The translations under genes were made by a program, and so were the position numbers. Shown here piece after piece: positions 1 through 6,957 of a stretch of DNA of 64,000 nucleotides (position 1 is its first letter; each line of letters opens with the position of its first letter). Under the pieces are notes generated by a model. That model made no database searches and had not been told where the DNA came from. It was given only the letters and a program-made list of their open reading frames with translations. The DNA is from Pseudomonas nunensis. Its GTDB lineage: Bacteria; Pseudomonadota; Gammaproteobacteria; Pseudomonadales; Pseudomonadaceae. The DNA lies in NCBI RefSeq assembly GCF_024296925.1, contig NZ_CP101125.1:5706501-5770500 (forward strand). The letters run 5' to 3'.

Positions 1-117
1 ATGGGCGTGTTCGAATGCCACATCAATGCGCCCGGCATCCACGCCACCGCGCGCCTGAACGTGTACCGTCCGCCCCAGGCCGCGCAATATCTTCAAGAAA
101 TCCAAGGAGTCGAGTGA
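1..117 (+). CDS. 3' end of a hotdog-fold 3-hydroxyacyl-ACP dehydratase (ApeP-like), partial
   Basis: Only the last 38 residues lie in the window (MGVFECHINAPG...VYRPPQ...GVE), so the first ATG seen is probably internal. The GVFE...ARLNVYRP pattern resembles the last strands of small FabZ/ApeP-like dehydratases that remove water from 3-hydroxyacyl-ACP. Its stop codon overlaps the ATG of the following ketoreductase by one base (TGATG), so the two are translationally coupled. A dehydratase followed by FabG-like and KS-like genes is the typical 3' end of aryl-polyene clusters. The family call rests mostly on this context because the fragment is short. Confidence 0.6.
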   Translation: MGVFECHINAPGIHATARLNVYRPPQAAQYLQEIQGVE

Positions 118-845
118 TGACTGAATCCGTACTGGTCACCGGTTCCAGCCGTGGTATCGGCCGCGCCATCGCGTTGCGCCTGGCCCAGGCCGGGCACGAC
201 ATCGTGCTGCATTGCCGCAGCGGTCTGGCCGAGGCTGAAGCGGTTAAAACCGAAGTCGAAGCCTTGGGCCGTAATGCCCGAGTCCTGCAATTCGACGTGT
301 CCGACCGCGCCAGTTGCAAAGCCATCCTCGAAGCCGACGTCGAAACCCACGGCGCCTACTACGGCGTGGTGCTCAATGCCGGCCTGACCCGCGACGGTGC
401 TTTTCCAGCGCTGAGCGAGGATGATTGGGATGTGGTGATGCGCACCAACCTCGATGGTTTCTACAACGTGCTGCACCCGGTGATGATGCCGATGATTCGT
501 CGTCGCGCCGCCGGGCGGATTGTGTGCATCACCTCGGTTTCCGGGTTGATCGGCAACCGTGGCCAAGTCAACTACAGCGCCTCCAAGGCCGGGTTGATCG
601 GCGCGGCGAAAGCGTTGGCGATCGAACTGGGCAAGCGCAAGATTACCGTCAACTGTGTCGCACCCGGCCTGATCGACACTGCCATGCTCGACGAAAACGT
701 GCCGGTGGAAGAACTGATGAAAATGATCCCCGCACAACGCATGGGCACCCCTGAAGAGGTGGCCGGCGCCGTGAATTTCCTGATGTCGGCGGAAGCCTCG
801 TACATCACCCGGCAGGTTCTGGCCGTCAATGGAGGCCTGTGCTGA
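117..845 (+). CDS. 3-oxoacyl-ACP reductase, FabG-like (SDR family)
   Basis: Predicted to reduce a 3-oxoacyl-ACP intermediate with NADPH in the cytoplasm. The 242-residue protein is a classical short-chain dehydrogenase: a GSSRGIG nucleotide-binding loop at residues 9-15, NAG at 87-89, Asn111, and the catalytic set Ser140, Tyr153 and Lys157 (YSASK). The upstream reading frame extends further, but the ATG that overlaps the previous stop gives the normal FabG length. The next gene, a ketosynthase, again overlaps by one base. The trio matches apeP-apeQ-apeR of aryl-polyene loci; this ApeQ-type assignment is inference from gene order. Confidence 0.88.
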   Translation: MTESVLVTGSSRGIGRAIALRLAQAGHDIVLHCRSGLAEAEAVKTEVEALGRNARVLQFDVSDRASCKAILEADVETHGAYYGVVLNAGLTRDGAFPALSEDDWDVVMRTNLDGFYNVLHPVMMPMIRRRAAGRIVCITSVSGLIGNRGQVNYSASKAGLIGAAKALAIELGKRKITVNCVAPGLIDTAMLDENVPVEELMKMIPAQRMGTPEEVAGAVNFLMSAEASYITRQVLAVNGGLC

Positions 846-2071
846 TGAAGCGCGTCGTCGTCACCGGCATGGCCGGCATCACCTCACTGGGCAGCGACTG
901 GGCCACCATCGCCGCCAACTTCGCGGCCAACCGCAGCGGCATCCGTCGCATGGACGAGTGGGATCGGTTTACCGAGCTCAACACCCGTCTCGCCGGACCG
1001 ATCGATGACTTCAAGGTCCCGAGCCACTGGACCCGCAAGCAACTGCGCAGCATGGGCCGCGTCTCGCGCCTCGCTGTTGGCGCGGCGGAACAAGCGTTGG
1101 CCGACGCCGGGCTGCTGGGCGACGAATCGATCAAGGACGGACGCATGGGCGTCGCTTGCGGTTCGTCCACCGGCAGCACCGACGAGATCAAAGCCTTCGG
1201 CAACATGCTGCTCAACTCGGTGGCGGAAGGCCTGAACGCCAACTCCTACGTGCGGATGATGCCGCACACCACGGCGGCGAATATCAGCATCTTCTTCGGC
1301 CTCACCGGCCGGTTGATCCCGACGTCCAGCGCCTGCACCAGCGGCAGCCAGGGCATCGGCTATGCCTACGAGTCGATCAAATTCGGACGCCTGCCGCTGA
1401 TGCTCGCCGGTGGCGCCGAAGAACTGTGCCCGACCGAAGCCATGGTCTTCGACGCGCTCTACGCCACCAGTCTGAAAAACGACGCCCCGCAAACCAGCCC
1501 ACGCCCCTACGACAAGGGCCGCGACGGCCTGGTGATCGGTGAAGGAGGCGGCATGCTGGTGCTCGAAGAACTCGAACACGCCTTGGCCCGTGGCGCGCAC
1601 ATCCACGCCGAACTTGTCGGCTTCGGCAGCAACGCCGACGGCCAACACACCACCCGCCCGGAACAGGCGACCATGCGCCGCGCGATGGAACTGGCCCTGG
1701 AAGACGCCGGTTTGCAGCCGTCGGACATCGGCTATGTGAACGGTCACGGCACCGCCACCGAACAGGGCGACATCGCCGAAACACTGGCAACCAGTGCGTT
1801 ATTCGGCGAACACATGCCGATCAGTTCGCAGAAAAGTTTCCTCGGCCACACCCTCGGGGCCTGCGGTGCGCTGGAATCCTGGTTCAGCATCGAAATGATG
1901 AACCGCGACCTGTACGCCCACACCTTCAACCTTGACGAGATCGACCCGCACTGCGGCAAGCTCGACTACCTGCGCGGTGAATTCCGGCAGATGAGCAACC
2001 AATACGTGATGAACAACAACTTTGCCTTCGGCGGCGTCAACACCTCGCTGATCTTCCGCCGCTGGTCGTAA
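845..2071 (+). CDS. beta-ketoacyl-ACP synthase, FabF/ApeR-like
   Basis: A 408-residue condensing enzyme of the FabF type, expected to elongate an acyl-ACP chain. The Cys-His-His triad is intact: Cys164 in SSACTSGS, His301 in NGHGTA and His335 in FLGHTLGACG. ATG 845 was chosen because it overlaps the reductase stop; a GTG two codons earlier is possible. It closes the fatty-acid-like operon. In aryl-polyene clusters a KS of this size follows the ketoreductase, which favours a role in a specialised polyene or lipid pathway over housekeeping fatty acid synthesis. Confidence 0.87.
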   Translation: MKRVVVTGMAGITSLGSDWATIAANFAANRSGIRRMDEWDRFTELNTRLAGPIDDFKVPSHWTRKQLRSMGRVSRLAVGAAEQALADAGLLGDESIKDGRMGVACGSSTGSTDEIKAFGNMLLNSVAEGLNANSYVRMMPHTTAANISIFFGLTGRLIPTSSACTSGSQGIGYAYESIKFGRLPLMLAGGAEELCPTEAMVFDALYATSLKNDAPQTSPRPYDKGRDGLVIGEGGGMLVLEELEHALARGAHIHAELVGFGSNADGQHTTRPEQATMRRAMELALEDAGLQPSDIGYVNGHGTATEQGDIAETLATSALFGEHMPISSQKSFLGHTLGACGALESWFSIEMMNRDLYAHTFNLDEIDPHCGKLDYLRGEFRQMSNQYVMNNNFAFGGVNTSLIFRRWS

Positions 2072-2100
2072 CCGAATTAATCTGGGTCAAGGAGACCTCC

Positions 2101-2547
2101 ATGCACTTCAAGAAACTCGCTGCCGCCGCCACCTTGCTGATCTGCGCCATCCCCGCCGTCAGCCAGGCCCGCGATACCCCGGTGTACCTGCCCTTCGACA
2201 AAGCCGTCGCCGAAGCCACCCGCACCGGCAAAATCGACGGCAGCGTCAAGTTCTACCTGGCCGGCAACAACCCGGCCGGCAACGTCACCGTCCTCACCGC
2301 CGGTTCCGTGACCAACAAAAAAACCAACGCTTTCAACAAGACCGACGCCGTCGCCTGCGAATGGGTCGCGCAATCGGCAATCATCAGCTTGTTCCAGGCT
2401 GCCAAAAGCGCCGGGGCGAATGCGGTGACCAACATTGTGAGTTTCTACAAGAGCAATGAGCGTAAAGACGCCAAGAACTATGAGTGCCACGCTGGCGCAA
2501 TCATGGCCGGTGTTGCGTTGAAAGGGGATTTGGTGAAGGTTCAGTAA
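2101..2547 (+). CDS. small secreted protein of unknown function
   Basis: 148 residues starting with a clear Sec signal peptide (MHFKKLAAAATLLICAIPAV, cleavage near SQA-RD). The mature part is about 125 residues, has two cysteines (VACEW and YECHAG) that could form a disulfide, and shows a repeated AGANAVTNIVSFYKS-type pattern reminiscent of small YbjQ-like folds. An AAGGAG-like ribosome site precedes the ATG. It starts 29 bases after the ketosynthase, so it could be read from the same transcript, and a terminator follows. Related proteins in Pseudomonas are often labelled 'excinuclease', which nothing in this sequence supports. Confidence 0.7.
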   Translation: MHFKKLAAAATLLICAIPAVSQARDTPVYLPFDKAVAEATRTGKIDGSVKFYLAGNNPAGNVTVLTAGSVTNKKTNAFNKTDAVACEWVAQSAIISLFQAAKSAGANAVTNIVSFYKSNERKDAKNYECHAGAIMAGVALKGDLVKVQ

Positions 2548-2575
2548 GAGCCTTGCTGCCCATTGAGGCAATCCT

Positions 2576-2685
2576 GTGGCGAGCGAGCTTGCTCGCGCTG
2601 GGCTGCGCAGCGGCCCCAAACTCTGACATTCACTGAAGATTTTGTGAGCGCTACGCACTCAAGCGGGAGCAAGCTCCCTCGCCAC
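2576..2685. repeat. REP-type palindromic pair (GTGGCGAG...CTCGCCAC)
   Basis: The left arm GTGGCGAGCGAGCTTGCTCG and the right arm GGGAGCAAGCTCCCTCGCCAC face each other about 65 bases apart, with an inner GCTGCGCAGCGGC hairpin. This is the 'GTGGCGAGGGAGC' REP flavour, also seen near 36.2 kb and 40.9 kb. Confidence 0.75.
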
Positions 2686-2811
2686 AATGACAAAGGGCGC
2701 CTTTCGAGGCGCCCTTTTTTGCAAGCAGGCTGGCTTGTCACCATTTACCTGTCTGACTCTGCGATAGCTGATTGCCCAGGATAGTCAGAGTCTTACAAGT
2801 CCCTTCCGGAT
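2686..2811. repeat. left copy of a ~125 bp direct repeat bounding an accessory islet
   Basis: It begins with a GGGCGCC/GGCGCCC hairpin and continues through GGCTTGTCA, TTTACCTGTCTG and CTCTGCGAT, then CCCAGGAT and CAGAGTCT, ending near ACAAGTCCCTT. The same series of words, in the same order and orientation, recurs at 5534-5656. An inner inverted repeat, GACTCTG...CAGAGTC, is conserved in both copies, with one wobble-type change in the right copy. Confidence 0.7.
2692..2720 (+). terminator. Rho-independent terminator after the secreted-protein gene
   Basis: The stem GGGCGCCTTTCGAGGCGCCC is followed by TTTTTT. The A-run on the other side could also let it stop transcripts arriving from the transporter gene on the minus strand. 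Confidence 0.85.
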
Positions 2812-2851
2812 TCACCGTTAGCATATTAAAAAGACAGGCTCACCCGTACTA

Positions 2852-3730
2852 TTAGACCGGACGAACTTCAGCGACATACTTCTTGAATAAAGATCTTGCC
2901 CCATAAGCAGGTAAGACATTAAAAACTGCAAAACACATTTTTATGGCAATCTGAACATAAATCATGTTGAGTATTTCGCTGACTGTCATAACCTCATAAA
3001 ATGCAATAAAACAAAAGATAACGCTGTCTATTATCACTGCAAAAAATGAGCTCAAGAACACCCGCAAAAACAGAAACTTAGAGCTTGTGAGCTCTTTTAT
3101 TTTACACAGCAAGTAGGAATTCACATATTCAGACAAAAGAAAAGATACAGACGAGGCAACTAATACAGATGAGAAGTAGCTAATCACCTCCCCGTAGGGC
3201 AAATCTAATTTCCAGCCGGGGAGCCCTGGGAGGTAGCTAGTCGCAGCGAGCATGACTATAACAATCGCATTACTTGAGAAAGCAAACAATATAGCTTTTC
3301 TTGCAAGCCTAAAGCCATAAAACTCGTTCAACAAATCAACTATCAAGAACGTCAAGGGGTAAAGAAACACCCCAGGAGTAACAACAATATCAAACTGCTT
3401 AAAATAAACAAGCTTTGCTGCAGCGATATTTGCAAACATATAAAGAGTAAAAAGCAAAAGATTTAGAATTACATATACAGTCCAGGAACTTTCATGGCGA
3501 TCAGCTATCTCGTACGCGGTCAACACAACCCCACGAGAATAGTGCTTTCTGCATACATTTTTTATTTCCGACTTATTTAGATCATCCAACATCTCACTTT
3601 TTAGTAGCTCGCCCAGCTTTATCTTTACAACTTTACCAGTGGAAAGAACCATAACAACAGCAAGGCCCTTTTCATTTTCAAACCCTAACAATCTATATTT
3701 TTTATTTTCGACGCCACTACTGCTAACCAT
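2852..3730 (-). CDS. VUT/YhhQ-family membrane transporter with an extra N-terminal domain
   Basis: Residues ~80-292 look like the DUF165/VUT (YhhQ) family, whose characterised members import queuosine precursors. There are about six hydrophobic segments, with family-like words such as NIAAAKLV, TPGVFLYPLTFLIVDLLNEFYG and a late IYVQIAIKMCFAVFNVLPAY. About 80 soluble residues precede the first membrane segment (KYRLLGFENEKG...TAYEIADRHESSW), which ordinary ~220-residue YhhQ lacks. I chose ATG 3730, behind GAGGAAAG; a TTG 15 bases upstream is possible. It overlaps the stop of the XRE gene by 8 bases, so the two form an operon. Codon use is strikingly AT-rich compared with neighbours, which suggests horizontal transfer. 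The substrate is unproven. Confidence 0.8.
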   Translation of the reverse strand: MVSSSGVENKKYRLLGFENEKGLAVVMVLSTGKVVKIKLGELLKSEMLDDLNKSEIKNVCRKHYSRGVVLTAYEIADRHESSWTVYVILNLLLFTLYMFANIAAAKLVYFKQFDIVVTPGVFLYPLTFLIVDLLNEFYGFRLARKAILFAFSSNAIVIVMLAATSYLPGLPGWKLDLPYGEVISYFSSVLVASSVSFLLSEYVNSYLLCKIKELTSSKFLFLRVFLSSFFAVIIDSVIFCFIAFYEVMTVSEILNMIYVQIAIKMCFAVFNVLPAYGARSLFKKYVAEVRPV

Positions 3731-4319
3731 TGAATCTTTCCTCAATCACTTCCCCCACAATACAAATTTCTTCAGACTCCAGCAAACAATCCCCGGAAAT
3801 AAATAGCTTCTTAGTTGCTCTGTTGTACATCAGTTTTTCTTTATCGGTGTTCGACAAGCCTTTCTTCACTATCAATAAATCGCCTGATTCATTGGCACCG
3901 CTAATTTCGTTCTCCAGAAGCACACCAATTAAATTGCAAGCCACTCCAAAATAATATGTCAGCGGAGAAATAGTGGCCAACTCACCAATCCTCTTATCCA
4001 GACTTTGAATCAACAAGCTTTCCTTTATAATAGGAACTGCAGCAGGATTCATATTCCCTTCCAAAGAGATATTACTCTCGATTATTTCTCTCTCTTCAAA
4101 ATCTACATTTTCTATCTCTTTGTACGAAACGCCAAAAAAATCGGAAATTTTGCGAATGGTGGATTGCTGTACATTTATCACTCTACCTTCTAATAGATTA
4201 TATATGGTAGTTCTGGTCAACCCACTTGAATTGCACAAAGACAGCTGTGTTTCTCCACGACTCTTTATCAAATATCTGACGTTATTCTTGAGTGTTTCGG
4301 ATTTTTCTTTTTTGTACAT
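3723..4319 (-). CDS. XRE-family repressor-like regulator with a CI/S24-like C-terminal region
   Basis: 198 residues. An N-terminal helix-turn-helix spans roughly residues 10-65 (TQLSLCNSSGLTRTTIYNLLEG, then STIRKISDFFGVSYKEI). The C-terminal half contains GDLLIVKKG and ends ICIVGEVIEERF, a pattern like the C-terminal domain of phage CI/LexA-type proteins, but without an obvious SMxP nucleophile motif, so self-cleavage is doubtful. It is AT-rich and directly precedes and overlaps the VUT transporter gene. The likely job, inferred, is regulation of this two-gene operon from the long upstream spacer. Confidence 0.8.
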   Translation of the reverse strand: MYKKEKSETLKNNVRYLIKSRGETQLSLCNSSGLTRTTIYNLLEGRVINVQQSTIRKISDFFGVSYKEIENVDFEEREIIESNISLEGNMNPAAVPIIKESLLIQSLDKRIGELATISPLTYYFGVACNLIGVLLENEISGANESGDLLIVKKGLSNTDKEKLMYNRATKKLFISGDCLLESEEICIVGEVIEERFNG

Positions 4320-4774
4320 TTCACACTCACCAACTTCTTATTAGTTATTAAAATTACGAGCCCTACCCAGGCACTGATGATGACCTGCGTTAAAAGCAGA
4401 GCCTTACATATATAGCTTCCATGCAAAAAACAATGTCATAAATGCTCACAAAAACCGTTAGATAATATTTCACAACCAATCCGCGTAAAGAATTCGGAGA
4501 AAACTCCTACAGAAAGCATGAAGCAAGGACCATCTTGCGGAAAATGACCTCCGCATACCTAACGTCAAGGCTATGAAAATTTCATCGCGTGTCAGAAACC
4601 GCTGAAAACGCTCCAATTAATCATTTAACTAAACAAATGTTAACTTTTCTGATTAACCATAAGAAAATATTTAATAATAACTTTACCAACACACCAACAC
4701 GCGTACAGTGACCAACCAAGTCGCCACTAACAGCATGGGACTTGTACTTATCTAACTTCGTAAGGAGCACCGAT
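4320..4774. other. AT-rich divergent intergenic region
   Basis: About 455 bases separate the XRE operon (leftward) from the small-protein genes (rightward), so promoters for both should lie here. There are AT-rich tracts such as TTACATATATAGC and AATATTTAATAATAAC. I could not fix a convincing -35/-10 pair or a regulator palindrome by eye, and I see no gene in it. Confidence 0.5.
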
Positions 4775-5158
4775 ATGAAGAATAAAACCCCTGATGACAC
4801 ACAATCATCTGACGTTCCAAACAACGAAACTATAGATCTATCCAAACTCTCCGATATCACCGAGCCCCTCGTCAGTGCACGCCTGCGCAATCCAAATCGC
4901 CCTGACCCGATCAGCCATGTTTTCACTATCCTCCCGGACGTCGACAAGGAAACCCTGCTTTGTCACGCCTGTGAAACCCTCGCCTCACTGAATGTCATGA
5001 GCACTGATCTCGCCTGCGATCTGGAAAGCTCTCGCCGCAATGTGGCGCTGGCCATTCAGCAACTGGCCTCATTGGGCGAGTTGTTGGTTAACCGGGCGCT
5101 GGACATCATTGAACTACCGCAGGGGCCACATGGGACCCCACCCACCAGCAATGCCTGA
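4775..5158 (+). CDS. small Pseudomonas-type helical protein (DUF6124-like)
   Basis: 127 residues. The ATG follows a good AAGGAG site at 7-8 bases. The N-terminus is polar and low in complexity (KTPDDTQSSDVPNNET). The conserved-looking part is FTILPDVDKETLLCHACETL, then LACDLESSRRNVALAIQQL, then GELLVNRALD, which matches the pattern I know from DUF6124 proteins abundant in fluorescent pseudomonads. No function is established. Base composition is closer to the host than to the XRE/VUT pair. Another small gene follows after 37 bases, probably in the same transcript. Confidence 0.72.
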   Translation: MKNKTPDDTQSSDVPNNETIDLSKLSDITEPLVSARLRNPNRPDPISHVFTILPDVDKETLLCHACETLASLNVMSTDLACDLESSRRNVALAIQQLASLGELLVNRALDIIELPQGPHGTPPTSNA

Positions 5159-5195
5159 GCTATCGCGTTCTTTTTCAAAATGGAGGTTTTTTGTC

Positions 5196-5450
5196 ATGGA
5201 TAGATACATGCCCATCACCGGTATCGACTGCCACATCCCGTCACTGGTGATCGATACACAAGCACCGCTGGACGTATTGCACGAAACAGCGGCTTACCGC
5301 ATCCGCACCGCGACTCAACTGTTGGAGAACATCGCGTTTAGCGAAGGGATACACAGTGAGTTGGCGCGGGTATTGGTGACGTCATTGCGCGATGGTTGCG
5401 ATTTAATGGATGTGATCGGGCGACGATTGCAGGCGCAGGTCTGCACATAG
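5196..5450 (+). CDS. small helical protein of unknown function
   Basis: 84 residues, with start ATG 5196 behind TGGAGG at about 9 bases. Two predicted helices (LDVLHETAAYRIRTATQLLE and ELARVLVTSLRDGCDLMDVI) have the same spacing as the helices of the preceding protein. The two may be distant relatives or members of the DUF3077/DUF6124 group of small Pseudomonas proteins. No signal peptide or membrane segment is visible. A terminator hairpin closes the pair. Confidence 0.6.
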   Translation: MDRYMPITGIDCHIPSLVIDTQAPLDVLHETAAYRIRTATQLLENIAFSEGIHSELARVLVTSLRDGCDLMDVIGRRLQAQVCT

Positions 5451-5455
5451 AAAAG

Positions 5456-5488
5456 AAAACGGGCGGCTTAAAACGTCGCCTGTTTTTA
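5456..5488 (+). terminator. Rho-independent terminator of the small-protein pair
   Basis: The imperfect stem AACGGGCGGC/GTCGCCTGTT encloses TTAAAAC and is followed by TTTTTA, directly after the stop codon of the 84-residue protein gene. Confidence 0.75.
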
Positions 5489-5533
5489 TTGCTGCCTTCA
5501 GCAACTTATGGGAGCTGCTTTGGCAGACCAAGG

Positions 5534-5656
5534 AACGACAAAGGGCGCCTTTCGGCGCCCTTTCACAAACAGGTCGGCTTGTCATCGCCCTTTACCTGTC
5601 TGGCTCTGCGATGGCTGGTTACCCAGGATCCTCAGAGTCTCACAAGCCCCTTTCGG
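5534..5656. repeat. right copy of the ~125 bp direct repeat
   Basis: It parallels the left copy from GACAAAGGGCGCCTTTC through TTTACCTGTCTGGCTCTGCG and CCCAGGATCCTCAGAGTCT to ACAAGCCCCTTTC. The GGCGCC hairpin is present but has a poorer T-run than the left copy. Its right edge reads into the 3' end of the truncated antitoxin-like gene on the minus strand. Confidence 0.7.
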
Positions 5657-5831
5657 GAATATCCAGCGCGGCCAGATTCATACTACGAGCACTTGCAATG
5701 ATTGCGAGCGCTCTAGCAATGAACGCTGGATCACTTCCCGCCTCATCCAAACAAACAGCTAGGTAATACGCTATCTCCTCTTCGCTCCTTAGGTATTCGG
5801 CGGAATTCCAACAAGTGAACTGTTCAGTCAT
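5640..5831 (-). CDS. truncated HigA-like addiction-module antidote protein
   Basis: 63 residues. The ATG sits behind TTGAGG. The sequence FTCWNSAEYLRSEEEIAYYL...DPAFIARALAIIASARSM matches the N-terminal half of the ~95-residue 'putative addiction module antidote' family (FDxAEYLxxEExIAxYL...ALxxIARARGM). The expected helix-turn-helix half is missing: after SARSMNLAALDIPERGL the frame stops inside the direct repeat. No toxin gene is adjacent. I read it as a relic or a trimmed, possibly non-functional, protein. Confidence 0.55.
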   Translation of the reverse strand: MTEQFTCWNSAEYLRSEEEIAYYLAVCLDEAGSDPAFIARALAIIASARSMNLAALDIPERGL

Positions 5832-5981
5832 GGGTTGCCTCAAGAATAAGCAGTGACGCGAATCAAGTTACCGATGGCCCCCAAGGCGCACAAGCCGGCG
5901 GGTTCTGGGCTCGCCGTAGGCTCCGCCGCAAGGCGTTGTAGTCTTCCGGAACATAGCTTAGGAAATGTCCCACAGAGGGCA

Positions 5982-6884
5982 TCACGATTTGAGGGGTTCA
6001 ACCTTCCTCGTCAACAACTCCACAAACGCCTTCGCCATCGGCGATTTCTGGTCCTTGCGCTGTACCAGCCACACTGCTGACACCGCTTCCGGATCAAGCA
6101 GCGGTCGATAGACCACGCCATCAATCCTCATCCGCTGATACGACGCCGGCAGCACCGACACCCCCAACCCCGCCGCCACCAATCCGATGATGGTCATCGC
6201 CTCGCCCGCCTCTTGGGCGAAGTGCGGACTGAAGCCGGCATCTCGCGCCAGGCTCAGCAACTGGGCGTACAGACCACTGCCATAACTGCGTGGGAAAAAG
6301 ACGAAAGGTTCGAGGGCCAGGGCTGACAGGAACAGGCCTTCTTCGCTGCCGTTGACCAGCGGATGCTTGGAGCTGAGCACGGCCACCAGTGGCTCGCGCA
6401 TCAATTCCACCACGCTGAGGGAATCCGGCAATCCCAGCGGTCGCATGATCCCGACTTCGATCGATTCATCCACCAGCGCATCGGCGACTTGGGTGCTGCT
6501 CATTTCCCGCAGGTTCAGGTGCACCGCCGGGAAGCGTTGGCGAAACGAGAAGATCGCCTGGGGAATGGTCGAGTTGAACGGTGCCGATGAGGTGAAGCCG
6601 ATCTTCAGTTCGCCCAACTCGCCAAGTTGCGCCCGACGAGCAACGTCCGCCGCTTTGTCGACCTGCGCCAGCACCAGCCGCGCCTCTTCCAGAAACAACC
6701 GACCGGCCTCACTGAGCTCGACCCGACGGTTGGTACGCTCGAATAACCGCGCGCCAACCTCCGCTTCCAGTGCCTGAATCTGCTGGCTCAGCGGCGGCTG
6801 GGAGATGCCCAGCACCTGGGCGGCGCGGCCGAAGTGCAGTTCTTCAGCGACGGCGATGAAGTAGCGCAGGTGGCGCAATTCCAT
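5982..6884 (-). CDS. LysR-family transcriptional regulator (YnfL-like)
   Basis: 300 residues with the standard LysR N-terminal winged helix-turn-helix (MELRHLRYFIAVAEELHFGRAAQVLGISQPPLSQQI... up to ~60) followed by an effector-binding domain (KIGFTSSAPF...). It lies divergent from an MFS transporter with a 73-base gap, an arrangement shared with E. coli ynfL-ynfM. LysR proteins of this type usually bind the shared spacer and control the divergent gene, so the transporter is the probable target. The effector is unknown. Confidence 0.85.
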   Translation of the reverse strand: MELRHLRYFIAVAEELHFGRAAQVLGISQPPLSQQIQALEAEVGARLFERTNRRVELSEAGRLFLEEARLVLAQVDKAADVARRAQLGELGELKIGFTSSAPFNSTIPQAIFSFRQRFPAVHLNLREMSSTQVADALVDESIEVGIMRPLGLPDSLSVVELMREPLVAVLSSKHPLVNGSEEGLFLSALALEPFVFFPRSYGSGLYAQLLSLARDAGFSPHFAQEAGEAMTIIGLVAAGLGVSVLPASYQRMRIDGVVYRPLLDPEAVSAVWLVQRKDQKSPMAKAFVELLTRKVEPLKS

Positions 6885-6957
6885 GAAAACTCCATTAGGT
6901 CGTAAAAGCTCTTAAACAGGTCGAATAATATATTGGATTGAATCGTTAGGCAGCTAT

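Noticed and set aside
2686..5656. The flanking repeats as integron attC sites
   Set aside because: They have an internal inverted repeat, but I could not find the paired core and inverse-core sequences of attC, and no integron integrase is in the window.
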